Shown here in pieces: positions 11,491-22,829 of a stretch of 64,000 bases of DNA. The DNA lies in contig PJRA01000263.1 in the NCBI GenBank assembly GCA_016987375.1, positions 2,972,247 to 3,036,246 on the forward strand, written 5' to 3'. The notes under the pieces were generated by a model. The model had not been told where the DNA came from. It made no database searches and saw nothing but the letters and a program-made list of their open reading frames with translations. Position 1 is the first letter of the stretch, and the number at the start of each line of letters is the position of its first letter. The position numbers were made by a program, and so were the translations under genes. Source of the stretch: Brachionus koreanus. Its lineage: Eukaryota; Rotifera; Eurotatoria; Ploima; Brachionidae.

Positions 11491-14400
11491 TTCTGTCTAT
11501 TCTAAAATATATAATAACTTAAAATTTTGGAATTATAGAAATGCTAAAATCAAAATCCAAAATTTAATGAATCAACATAATATTGGCAGAATTGAAATAT
11601 AAATTCAAGATAATAAAAATCTTGCAATATTGATAATCAATGCATTTTTCTGTTTTTAAAAAATGATTCTTATTAATAATTTTAATTTAATTTATAAGAT
11701 GCTTATCGATTTAACCAATGAACTTAAAAAAGTGAAAAAAATTTGACTTGAGAGTATTATTAAAAAATTTCTTTATCTTCTTTAATTTTCAGTTATTCAT
11801 TGAAAAAATTCACTGCCAATTGGTCTGTTGATTCTTGTATTTGATTGTTTAGCATGTCTTTTGAGAATTCTTTAGAATCTTGTCCGTATTGAAATTTTCT
11901 TTCAATTCAGCATCTTACATTTTCTTTTTTATATCTGATTGTAGTTTTTTTAGCAACATATAAGAATATCGGAATATCCAAATGAAAAAAATATTTTTTT
12001 CTTCTTTTTATTTTTCTTTTTATTGAAAAAAGTATTTTTCTTCCTAAGGAAACTAAAGCAATCGTTTTGTTTTTAATTTGCTTAAATAAAAAAATTTTAA
12101 AAACTTAAATATTTTTTCAATTCTGTCTAAATCAATTTTATTATTAATAAGATAAATTTACAACTTAGATGCGTTATAATCAAAATTTGACGAGCTGATC
12201 AAATTGCTGATTCAATGATTTAGTTGATATTTGCATTTTTTAATTATAAAAGTGCTAATTTTTTCCAATGAGAAGGAAGCGCTAAAATTTGATTTAATAA
12301 TAATTAAATTCAATTTTCTTTTTTTATTTAAGACTTTGAGAATTAAAAAATAAAATGCTGTAAAATTTAAATTTTTTTAAGTAAAATAACACCATCTTGT
12401 TTAAGACATTAACTTTTTATCAATTATCTTATTAAATTTTAAAGTTTTTTTTCTATCAAGTTGGAATATTTTTTGTCATGTAGACTGATCAAATCTCAAA
12501 AAATCAGAAATAAAAGTCAATATCTGTTATGTCTGTTAAAATAAAGTGGAAATAATTTTGCTTAATCAATTCACATAAATTAAATATAATGATCATTTGG
12601 TTTCTAATTTTATATAAATTGTTGCATTAAATTTCAAAAATTGACAATTTCAAATTAAAAAAAAGCTATTCAAACAGAAAATTAGTGGCATTTTCAAAGA
12701 AAATTTCATCATACGGATTAATCAATTCAATTCACGTTATAAAAAGGTGCTTATGAAAAATTATGTAATGAAAAGTCCCTCGTGTATTTAGAAGAGCCAA
12801 TTTTTTCAAAAAAAATTATTAATAAATTTAGAGATTAAGAAAATAGCTGAAATAAATTAAAAAAAAAAAGCTATGAGATAATATACAGAAAAATTATTTA
12901 ATAAAAAAAAAACAAAATATATTTTTTTTATCATCCTGAAGGAAAAACTCGACTGCTCATTTTGAGAGTGTGCCTAATAAATAATAAGTTTTAAGAAAAT
13001 GAATTTTTATAAATAAAGAAGCTAGTTTAAAATCAGGATTTTAAGACAGTTCTACGTTTATTGATTTAAAAAATTAAGCTTTTGTAAACATTAATAAAAG
13101 AAATATTCATAAATTATCTAATATTTTAAAAAAAGTTCTAAGTCGGTTCACACAGTTTTCTCTTCTGTAAGAGTTTCTCTCAATTTACCGTCTTGAAAAA
13201 CTATGAATTGAATTTTCAGATTAAGAAGTTCTTAATTTAAAATTCAGGGTTTAGCTTGAAATTATATTCGGGATATTTTCTTAGTTAAAGATCCCTCCTT
13301 AGAAATTAAATTAGATTCGGATAGTTTCATAACAACAATAATCTAACACAGACTTTTAATTTAGATTTAGTTCTTAGAGAAAATCAACATTTCAAAAACA
13401 TTAGATGCTATTTATCAGGATTTTTAGTCTGATTAAAGAAAAGAACAGCAGATTTTAAATTAATATTAATAATCCAACTAAAAAAAATTTTTGAAATAAA
13501 TTAAGTATTTTTAATTATAATATTATTATTGTATTGAAAACTGACAAAGGTTTGGTTATTCAAGTTGAGAATAATAAATGAGAATAATTGAACTAAAGAA
13601 CAATTAAATTTTCAAAAAAAAATATTTTAATTATAACTAAATATTTAATTTCATTTTAGAATTTAAGCGACTAATTAAAATTCGTAATTTAAAGAAAAAA
13701 TGAGACTTTTCTAGTTTGATTTTCTGAGAGTAACTTGCACTTGGAAAATTTAACCAAATACCTGTTAAAAAAATTAAGAATATTTAACTTAAATGACTTG
13801 TATTTAAAATGTTCATTTTAATGTTCGCATTTTAATTTATCAAAAGACTAAGCCTTATGTTTTATTTAATCAATTAATTTAGTTTTTCAAATAGCATTCA
13901 CAAAAAAAAGCTGCCTTAAACTTTTTAAGCCATCATGTTTAGTTTTTATAAATTTAAATTAATGAGCAAGATGATTGTATTGAATAGAGACCAACTTGGG
14001 ATCATTGAATTATGTTTTTTTTTGGGTAATTAAATATATGTATTTGTCATGACCTGGTTACAATAAAAGTTGCCTAGCAATAATAGATAAGTTTTATGAG
14101 GTAAAATATTTTTTGCATGTAAATGAACTTAAGACTATATTTTGGTTAATTCAAATTAAAGCTTTGGTGCAAAAATCAAGAAAATTTGCAAATATATTTT
14201 TAAAGTTAAGAGAATTAAAATTTTAATATTGAGACAAAAAGATGAGTCAGTTAACATTTTCTAGCTAAAGAAAAATTAGCTTGCTTCATCGTATAAAAAG
14301 ACTTCAAATTTTTTTTTAAATTCAATCAATCAATGTTTTGATTAAAAAAGTTTGAGTGTTAAGTTAATTTTTTTGATAAAAAAAATTGTCAATCGATTGC

Positions 14401-14606
14401 AAAAATAGTCTAAAGTTTGCATTTTTTTACTTTTTATTAGAATAAATAACGTAAAAGCCTTGGAAGCTATTAACCAATTCAAATAAAAATCTGTCTTCCA
14501 AATAAAACCTAGTCAATTAGAAGAAGTCTAGACTAATCAAATTCTATTTTTGCTTTAGATAAGAAACAGAAAAGTTCGATACTTATAAAATTCGTCTTGA
14601 AAAAAA
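11491..14606. other. Long intergenic A+T-rich region
   Basis: About 3.1 kb between the mariner remnant and the ADISSP homolog. Only homopolymer-rich sequence was seen; no ORF, RNA or repeat family could be supported. Confidence 0.35.
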
Positions 14607-15110
14607 ATGTCTGCCGGTATAGATCAATCACATCATGTCAAATTTAACCTCCAAGAAGAAGAAATAAAAAATCATCATGAAAATTTGGACATAGTTAAAA
14701 TTGATGGCAATAAATATGACATCAATCTTGGCTACTTGAAGATAGATCATTTTTATAAAGTAGTTTTTAGCTTGAAATTAGATGGAAATTTTAAGAACGT
14801 GGTTTTTGTGCCTCATTTATCAAGTCCTCAAGTATCTTTGAAAGAGTTGAAAAATAAATCAGATCTGTCAAAAGGTGAATACGAAATGTGTTTTGTTTTC
14901 TATGCGTCCAAAGAAAAACACGATAAAGAAACGGCTTGTCTACGACTTGGTGATGATGAAGCAAATATACTTGAGATAAATTTTGAAGCAAAAGTTCTTG
15001 GTGCTCATCAAGGCACTCCGCTTCTTCGAAACGGTATTACGCTTTTACCAAATCACACCAACCATCTGGACTCGAAAAGCATTCAGAAGCTACACTTTAA
15101 CTTAAATTAA
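14607..15110 (+). CDS. ADISSP: C20orf27 / adipose-secreted signaling protein (ADISSP) homolog
   Basis: Single-exon gene of 167 residues, close to the vertebrate protein (about 174). Family features visible are an N-terminal HHVKF segment, the core INLGYLKIDHFYKVVFSL, a beta-rich middle and the conserved AHQGTPLLRNG near residues 132-142. The vertebrate protein has been reported as a secreted thermogenic factor, but no signal peptide is visible here, so a role in this animal cannot be inferred. The start is the first ATG after an AAAAAA run, and an AATAAA signal lies at 15166. Recognised from the general family pattern; moderately sure. Confidence 0.75.
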   Translation: MSAGIDQSHHVKFNLQEEEIKNHHENLDIVKIDGNKYDINLGYLKIDHFYKVVFSLKLDGNFKNVVFVPHLSSPQVSLKELKNKSDLSKGEYEMCFVFYASKEKHDKETACLRLGDDEANILEINFEAKVLGAHQGTPLLRNGITLLPNHTNHLDSKSIQKLHFNLN

Positions 15111-16168
15111 AATCAATTTTAAATCGAATTAAATTTGTGAAAAACAAACGAAAAGATTTGTACTCAATAAATGCGTTTTATTTTATTTCAGCATGTCATA
15201 GATTTATTTTTTTAAAGAATTTTGAGATTCTTCTAATTAAAATAACTTTGGACTAAAAATATCAAGGTTGTTTTTCAAAGTTAAAATGTTTTACTTTTTT
15301 TTTTTTTGAAAAATTAAATATTTTATAAATTAAATAAAATATTTTTACAATAAAAATATATAAAAAAATTAAACATTATATTGAATTTAATTATGAAATC
15401 TAAAAGTCTCAATTACTTAGCTTATCTAAATTATTTCCAGATTTTAAAAGTACTAAATTTTTTTTTGAATATTCAAGTGTTTTTTTAAACATTAAAATTA
15501 GATATTATCCCATTTAAAAATCAACGCGTCGCTTACTTCCTTTATTCAAAAACTGAAAGTAGCTTTATCATCAAGATTTTTTGATAAAAACTAATTATCA
15601 TTTTAAAATAGCTTTAATTAGCTACTATTTAAGTTTCTCTTTTTTAAAAAATTCCTGAACAAAAAATTTAGAAACTAAGGAATCTAAATATCAATAAATT
15701 ATGTATTAGAAATATTTTTATAAACAAAAGTAATAAAATATATTTTTTGTCTTTTAAAATTAGATGCTGTTTCGAAATAGTTTTTCTTTCTGTTGAATTT
15801 TCAAAAAATAAAACGACAAAAATAGCCTTAAATACTTTTAAAAAATTTCGCTTGGAATAAAAATGAAAATGAAAGATAAAAATAGCGCGCAAATTTTTTA
15901 ACAATGTGTCACAAATTTTCCAGATTAATAGGTTCCAGATACTGTTGTCAATTTAGGATTTTAAAATTTAAGTCTTTTGTTTTAAAAAAGAATCTAATAC
16001 AAATAATGTTTGTATTCAAGGAGGGAAGTTAAAATTATTTTTATCATTTATATTAATAAAAAGCCAAGCTTTTTACATTCTAAAAATATTTTACTTTTTA
16101 GCAAAAAAAGTTTGAACTTTTTCAAAGAGTAATAATAGTCAGTTTGAATAAAAAAATAAGGATAAACA
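15111..16168. other. Intergenic region between ADISSP homolog and P450
   Basis: Begins with the 3' UTR of the ADISSP homolog (poly(A) signal AATAAA at 15166). The remainder is A/T-rich with no recognisable gene and presumably includes the P450 promoter. Confidence 0.35.
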
Positions 16169-19100
16169 ATGACTGATTGGTCTTTTGATGTTGGCAAAAT
16201 TTTGTGGCTTATTTTTTCAAAAGAAGTGGCCATTCTGCTTGTTTTCAGCTATCTAATGTATATGATCTTATCAGTAGAATATTTTTCTAATATTTTTTTT
16301 TATTAATTTTTGAATAAATAATAAAGGATAATTGTCTGGAAATATCAGTATTTTAAACAAAGAGGTATAAAGACACCAAAATATAGATTTATCTGTGGCA
16401 ACTATTTCGATTTGATTAGAAATAAAGTTAGATAAATTTTCTTATATACAAATTTATTTTATTAACTTGCTAAATAGAGTGAATCAGAAAATGTGTACAA
16501 ATGGACTATGCAATTGGGAAAAACATTTGGGTATCAAAAATTACAACGTTTATAATTAGAAAAGTTTCAAAGTTCTTATTTCTAAGATATTTTGAAGGAC
16601 ACAGTCCCGTTTTAGTAACCAGCGATTTGGATATTATACAAGAAGTATTTATACGGCAATTTAGTAATTTTTCGGCTCGAAAGGTAAAAAGTTTTTTTCG
16701 CGTTTGATTTTTAAATTGATAAAAATAGAAAAATCCTATGGAAGGAGCTGACAGCAGGGAATTCAATCATCTAATGAGATCATCAAATTGTAAACCGATT
16801 TTGCTCAGTCAAAAATAAATTAAATAAAAATTTACAGGTAGATGGAAACGAATGAGATCTATCATGAATCCAACGTTTTCTAAACAAAAATTAGAAAAAG
16901 TAGCTCATTTTTATCGAATGTATCAATAATGTAGAATATTTTTATATCTAGATGAATCCACTTCTAAATGAATGTATAGATAGACTAATTAATAAAATAA
17001 GGAATAACATTATATCTGAACTGAAAATTCAAGAGTAATTAAGGAATGAATTTAATTTTTTTTAATTTTTTTAAATTTTCTTTAGAGCTTTCAAGAAGCT
17101 AACTATGGATTCTCTTTGGAAATGCACTTATGGCATAGATTTAAATATTCAAAATAAACCATATAACGAATATTTTAAAGCCAGTGAAAAAATTTTTGCT
17201 GATGCCTATAAATTTAAATTCATAAAAATACTATCAAGTATCATTAGTGATTACTATTTATTTCCATTTAAAAATTTATTTCCCAAGTTTTTTTTCCTGA
17301 GTTTGACTTTTTGTGGATTTTTTTTACAAATTTTCAGAACGAAATAAAAAAACGGATCGGTTTAGGTAAATCTAATTAATTTTTTTTGTAAATTTTAAAT
17401 AACCATTGAGTAAAGCGAATGAACCAAAAGTCTTCATAATCAATGAATTTCACAAAACTTTGAAAGAAAGAATTTCTAATAATCAAGTAATTATTGCTTT
17501 AATCCTAAGCTGTGCTTATAAGATTTGTAGTTGGAAAATTTTAATGTTCAAATGCTGTTAAGCAATTCATTTTAATTTTGGTTTGTTTATTTTTCGTTCA
17601 TTTTTGGAAAATTTTTGGCAGCATTAAAAGATATGCATTTGAAATCGACCCTTTTCCCATTTATATCACCACTATTTTTTAATTAATTGTCACATACAGT
17701 ATGTTCTCAATTTTTTGAACCCTCTGTAGAAAATTAAAAATGTTAACCTAATTGAATTTAAATATTTATTAATAAAATTGTTAAGCTAACTCTTCATTTA
17801 AGTTCTGAACTACGAACATTTTAATAATAATAATAATAATAATAGTTAATATTCTACGATCAACTTAGTTTAACTAAATTGAAAAAGCGGAATAACTAAT
17901 TTAGTCCCACTATAGTAGACTTTTGTTTGTACCGACATTATTGAATTCATTTTCGCTTGCACTATCCCATTCTTCTTCTTCTTATTTGCATTTTAAACCT
18001 CAAAGGCTGAACAAAATTTAAGTTTTGAGTCTAGCGTAATGCCTAACAATTTAACATTTTCCTCACAATTTAAATTGTTATAGTAAATTTTAAGGTCTAA
18101 GTTGATTTTGAATTTTGTTCTTCTTTCAAAGATCGTGTAGCATGCTTTTTCAATAGAAACTTTCATTTTCTACTTGAAAAATCATTTCTCAACTTCTTTA
18201 AGGTATTTATTTATTGTATTTTCAAGAATACCTTCCTTATTAAAAATAAAAAAATTGGCCAAATCGTCTGCAAAAAGAAGAAAGTATTGGCAATTCGGTT
18301 TATTTCTTTTTGGTATATCATTTATAAAAATGCTTAAAGATAATAGTAAATAAAAAAAGGCTTAAATAACTTAAAACTTAGTTAGTTTTAACTTAATGAG
18401 TACATGGATAATTTATTAATATTGAGGTAAAAATCACTAATTTAGGTAAAATAAATTAAATTAGTATAGCAAAACTAAGTGTGTTAAATAATTTTTTATT
18501 TGTTGTTTGTTTATTATAATTTTGGTATTTTTTACTATTTTTTTGGATATAGTTTACTGACGTCATTTTTTATGGTAAAGTTAATTAATAAAAAGAAATC
18601 AACATTTTGACAAAAAAGACATTCGTGCGTGATTGAAACTGAACATTAGATAAATTAACAAAACAGATAGCAAAAAAAATCTAAAAATTAGAAAAATATA
18701 AAATAAAAATAATTAATTAAATTTGATTAAATAACAAGAAAACTATTTTGTAGCAAAAAAAACGATGTGTTTAAAGCTAGATAGTGTTGCAATTAAATTT
18801 TATTATTTATTAGCTTTAAGTCTCATACACAGAGTAAAGAATTTAATAAAATTTTAAAAAATACATTATTATTAATTATTATTAGGAATAGTCGGTGGCG
18901 GCCACAGAAAGCTTAAGTTTTTAATTTAAAATTAATTAGCTTCCTTAAACAAATTAAATAAATGAAGTGTTAATTGAAGTATATAATTATTGATGAAGCA
19001 TGTGTTTAGCCACTAAAATTATACAAAAAATTTTTATATTTTACATCTTTTCCTGCATATAATAGGACAATATAAATGCTATAAATTTTACATTTGAACA

Positions 19101-20449
19101 AAAAAGCATTTGTATTAGGCAAAAAAAATCCAAAATTTTTTATTGCAATATCTAACTTATTTCAATTGATTTTTATATTTTACATTCTAAAAATTGATCT
19201 TGTCAATGAATTGAGAAAATATTTATAAATGGAAAAGTGATCAATTTCAAATACAAATCTTTTAATGATGTTTAAAATTTAAAGATAAAAAAAAATATAC
19301 TAACTAATATCAGATGATATGATGTCACAAGTTAATTTATGGCACTTTACAGAAAAATATATGTTTTAGCGTTTAAATTTTGATAAAAAAATTCATTTTA
19401 ACACTAGCATTTAAACATTAAATTTATTCCAATTGGAAATTAACTTTTGTACAATTTAGAACTTAAATTACAATAAAAGTAAAAAATTTGTGTAAAGGAA
19501 TACAGAAAAGATTATATGCAATTATTAATTGATTCTCTTGATGATGACGAAAAATTGATTAAAAAATATGATCATCTTAACATAAATGAAATAAAAGATA
19601 TTCATTTGGAAAAAAAGCTAACTTTAAATGAAATAAAGGCAAATTTAAAAATGTTTATGTTAGCTGGATATGAGTCAACGAGCTTTGCTCTCTCATTTTG
19701 TTTTCATATGCTGGCCATTAAGAAAGATGAACAAGAGACACTTTACAATGAAATTGAAGATTTTTTCAGTAATGAATCTACTGTAAGTAAAAATAATTTA
19801 TAGCAGGTCATCCAGAATTTGAATTTAATTTAGGTTCCTGATATTCAAAGCGTGAATAGGCTTCCTTATTTGGATATGTTTTGCAAAGAAATTTTGCGCT
19901 TCTATCCCATATCAAGAGTGTACTAAAAAAAAAATTTTTTTTTTTATAAAAATTTGAGCTTTTTTTAGAGCAAGACGTTGTGTAAAGCAAACAACAGTCA
20001 AAGGAATAAATATGACACCGGGCTTGATAGTCCGAATCGATCATTTTGCAATTCATTTTGATCCTGTACTTTGGGGTCCAATTGATCCCAAAGAATTTTT
20101 TCCTTTAAGGTGATTTAAATCAAATTTAAAGAATAATGTTGAAACAGAATAAAATTTGGTTAAAAGACACAAAGTAGCAAGAAATCCTCTAAGTTTTTTG
20201 GCTTTTGGACTTGGACCAAGGATATGTCTTGGTGATTAACTTTTTTTGTTGACATATTTCTATAATTGAAATTTAGGAATGAAATTTGCATTATCGCAAA
20301 TGAAATTAGCATTGGTGAAATGCTTATTAAAGTTTGAAATTGAGAGTACTGATGAGACGCCAAAATTTTTGGAATTTAGCGAAGGTATATTACGCACAGC
20401 GATAAATGATTTTCAAATTCGATTTAACCCAAGAACTGATAAGAATTAA
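16169..20449 (+). CDS. Cytochrome P450, CYP3 clan, 14 exons, one apparent frameshift
   Basis: Heme-thiolate monooxygenase, ER-anchored by an N-terminal membrane helix (IFSKEVAILLVFSYLM). Exons: 16169-16257, 16327-16426, 16478-16530, 16587-16683, 16729-16789, 16838-16899, 16952-17034, 17086-17365, 17416-17486, 19498-19782, 19834-19919, 19969-20109, 20167-20231, 20277-20449. P450 landmarks are GYFEGHSPVLVTSDLDII, RWKRMRSIMNPTFS (helix C), the I-helix AGYESTS, ExxR in KEILRFYP and the heme loop FGLGPRICLG. The exons sum to 1646 nt, one base short of 549 codons: in exon 8 the frame of ...GFFLQIF must shift by one base at about 17330 to continue into NEIKKRIGL, beside T homopolymers. Either an assembly/sequencing indel or early pseudogenisation; the rest of the gene is intact. 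The 2-kb intron 17487-19497 contains a LINE fragment. Confidence 0.88.
17821..17842. repeat. (AAT)n microsatellite
   Basis: About seven uninterrupted ATA/AAT units in the large P450 intron. Confidence 0.8.
17925..18350 (-). mobile_element. LINE reverse transcriptase fragment inside P450 intron
   Basis: Reading the minus strand from about 18345 downward gives IFINDIPKRN, then CQYFLLFADDLANFF, which contains the FADD catalytic motif of non-LTR reverse transcriptases. Further on come EKWFF, YNNLNCEENVKLLGITLDSKL and related thumb sequence. Stops and frame breaks make it a dead copy. It lies antisense to the P450 gene within its largest intron. Confidence 0.75.
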
Positions 20450-22829
20450 TCCAATTTATTTGCCTGATAATTGAATAAAAATTACTTAAATTTTAAAAAT
20501 AAATTTTATAAATTACTTTGTTTAGAAAATAAAAAAAAATTTAAATTATTAATTATATAATAAATGAAGTTTTAATTTAAATTAAAATTTAATTTCTATT
20601 TGATTATGCTTTATTGTCATTCATTTATTCAAACAAATACATAAAAATTTTCTTATCAAATTTTAGCTTTTTAAATTTCTAATATGTATTTTATTGAAAA
20701 TTCGGAAGAGAAATTCTAAATTTAATTTTATATTTGATGATTAGGTTTCAGTTTTAGTGTAAAATTTTCTTTAAAAATAGGAAATTTAAGCCTCTAAAAT
20801 GATTTAAAATTTAATAGGCAATTTTAATTAGTATTTATTGAACTTTTCTAATAATTAAAATGTATAAAACTTTTATTTCTTATAACTGCTTTTAGTATTT
20901 CTTTAATTTTTTAAAAGTCAGATCTATTGAAAATAATTTTTTTTCCATTGAATTTCAAAAAGAATTTAAAAAAAATTTAATTTAAGTGAATAACATTTTT
21001 AAAATTTTGTATCAGATAAATAGATCAGAATGTAAGATTTCATCTAAAATTTAACCTAAATATATTTTTAAAAGTACATTAGTTTTTTCTTTTAAGTCGT
21101 TTTTTTTTTTGCATCGATTTTGAAAGAGATGAAAAATTTGAAAGAATGTGCTTTTAACTAGAGCATTAAAGAAAATTGTGAAAAAGCGTTGGCAATCAAC
21201 TCTAATCGATCGAAAAATAAAAAAATTGACTAAAAAAATTTTTCAATTTATTATTTTACCAATCAATTACAGTCGATTATATCTTTAATGCAAAAGTATC
21301 TTTTAAAAATTTTCAACACTATCTTTACGAGAATTTAAAACAAATGTATTTTTATTGATATTTTTATAATAATTATTTGCACTACTAAAATTTAAAAATT
21401 AAAATTCTCAATAATATTTTTAATGAATTTATAATTTTAGTAATTGAAATTTTCAAAATTAATTTATCACGACGAATTGATTTAGATCAGACTTATTCAT
21501 AATTCACAGTTTAAACTCTAAGTCACTAAAAAGTAAATTTTAAGTCAAAGTTATGACTTGACTTGACTTAAGACTAGTGACTTAAAAACAAGTCTGATTC
21601 AGATGATTTTTCATTTAACTAAGCTCAGTGTCTAAAATGTCTAGAATGTGGACTGAAAAAATGATCAAAACTATGAATAATTTTCAAATAAATATTTACT
21701 TCTTTTGTTACTAAAGTAATTGAGAAATTCATTTTAAAATAAATTTTATATATTTTTTTTTAAAGTTTATTTTTAATATAAGAACAAAATTGTAGGATGT
21801 TTTATTTTTATTTAAGAGAAAAAAAAATTCACCCAAAAAAAATTTTAAAAAAAATGAAAGATTGACTTAATCTAATCTTATTATTTTCCAAAAATTATTT
21901 ATTTTTGCTTAATTTGTGACTTTTTTTCAGTTAACTAAATTACATCAAAGCTAAAATAGATAATTTTTATCTTTTTTTTTTACAATTATTTATTAAAAAA
22001 ATTTATGTAATACGACCAAATTAGAAAATTTTAAATAAGCAATTTTTCAAACATAGCATTAGGTGATATTTTTAAATCAGACTCATCATTAGAATAATTT
22101 ATTTATTCATAAAAAAGCTTTGATTCTCAGATGGAATGAAAGTATAAATAGTAATATCACAAGCAAATTATACTAGTTTTATGCCTTTGGTAAATTTTTT
22201 TTTCTTTTCGAAAAAGTTTTTTTCTCTATTTTAGCCTTATTTCATTAAAAACAAATACATTTTCTAATATTTGGGTCTTTATCTTTAGAAGACAAGCTAT
22301 ATTAGTATTTTTGCTTTCAATTCTAATGCCAAATTTACATACATTTAGAATTATGCTAATTATATATTTCTCGATAGCAAATTATAATGAAATTTTAGTA
22401 ATATATTTTTTGAAATTAACAAAATTATAAAAATAATATGAATCTAGAATTTTTTTTATATTTAGAGCAGAAACGAAATATTTTTCTAAAAAAAATTTTT
22501 AAATTTTATCCTAAAAAAAATAATTCATTTACGCAAATTTTATCATGCTTTTTTTTACACGATAATAGAAAAATAGATAATTATTACATTGCAAAATTTA
22601 AAAAAAATGTTTTTTTGATTAATTTTTAAATTTTTGCAAATTATACGGAAGAAATCAGCTATCAAAATGTTCAAAATCAATATTAAACAATCGTTTTCAA
22701 ATAGTAGTATTAACAAAAAATATATATCATTTTTAATTTGAGATCAAAATTGTTGCAATACAAAATAATAATTTAAGAAAAAAAAAAAAACAAACAGATA
22801 TTTTTTAATAAAACTAACTGGCTCTGAGG
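20450..22829. other. Intergenic A+T-rich region before CNNM
   Basis: No gene was recognised. It contains the short hAT-like hairpin at 21488-21596. The open frame at 22438-22629 is A/T-driven low-complexity sequence and is not taken as a gene. Confidence 0.35.
21488..21596. mobile_element. 109-bp hAT-like MITE (CAGACTT ends)
   Basis: Starts CAGACTTATT and ends AACAAGTCTG, giving short inverted ends, and is flanked by ATTTAGAT (21480-21487) and ATTCAGAT (21597-21604), an 8-bp target duplication with one mismatch. Internally it holds repeated GACTTGACTT units. Related CAGACTTG termini occur at 28878 and 41395. Confidence 0.6.

Noticed and set aside
22438..22629. 63-codon open frame before CNNM
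   Set aside because: Lys/Phe/Asn-dominated composition expected from A/T-rich noncoding DNA; no splice or homology support.
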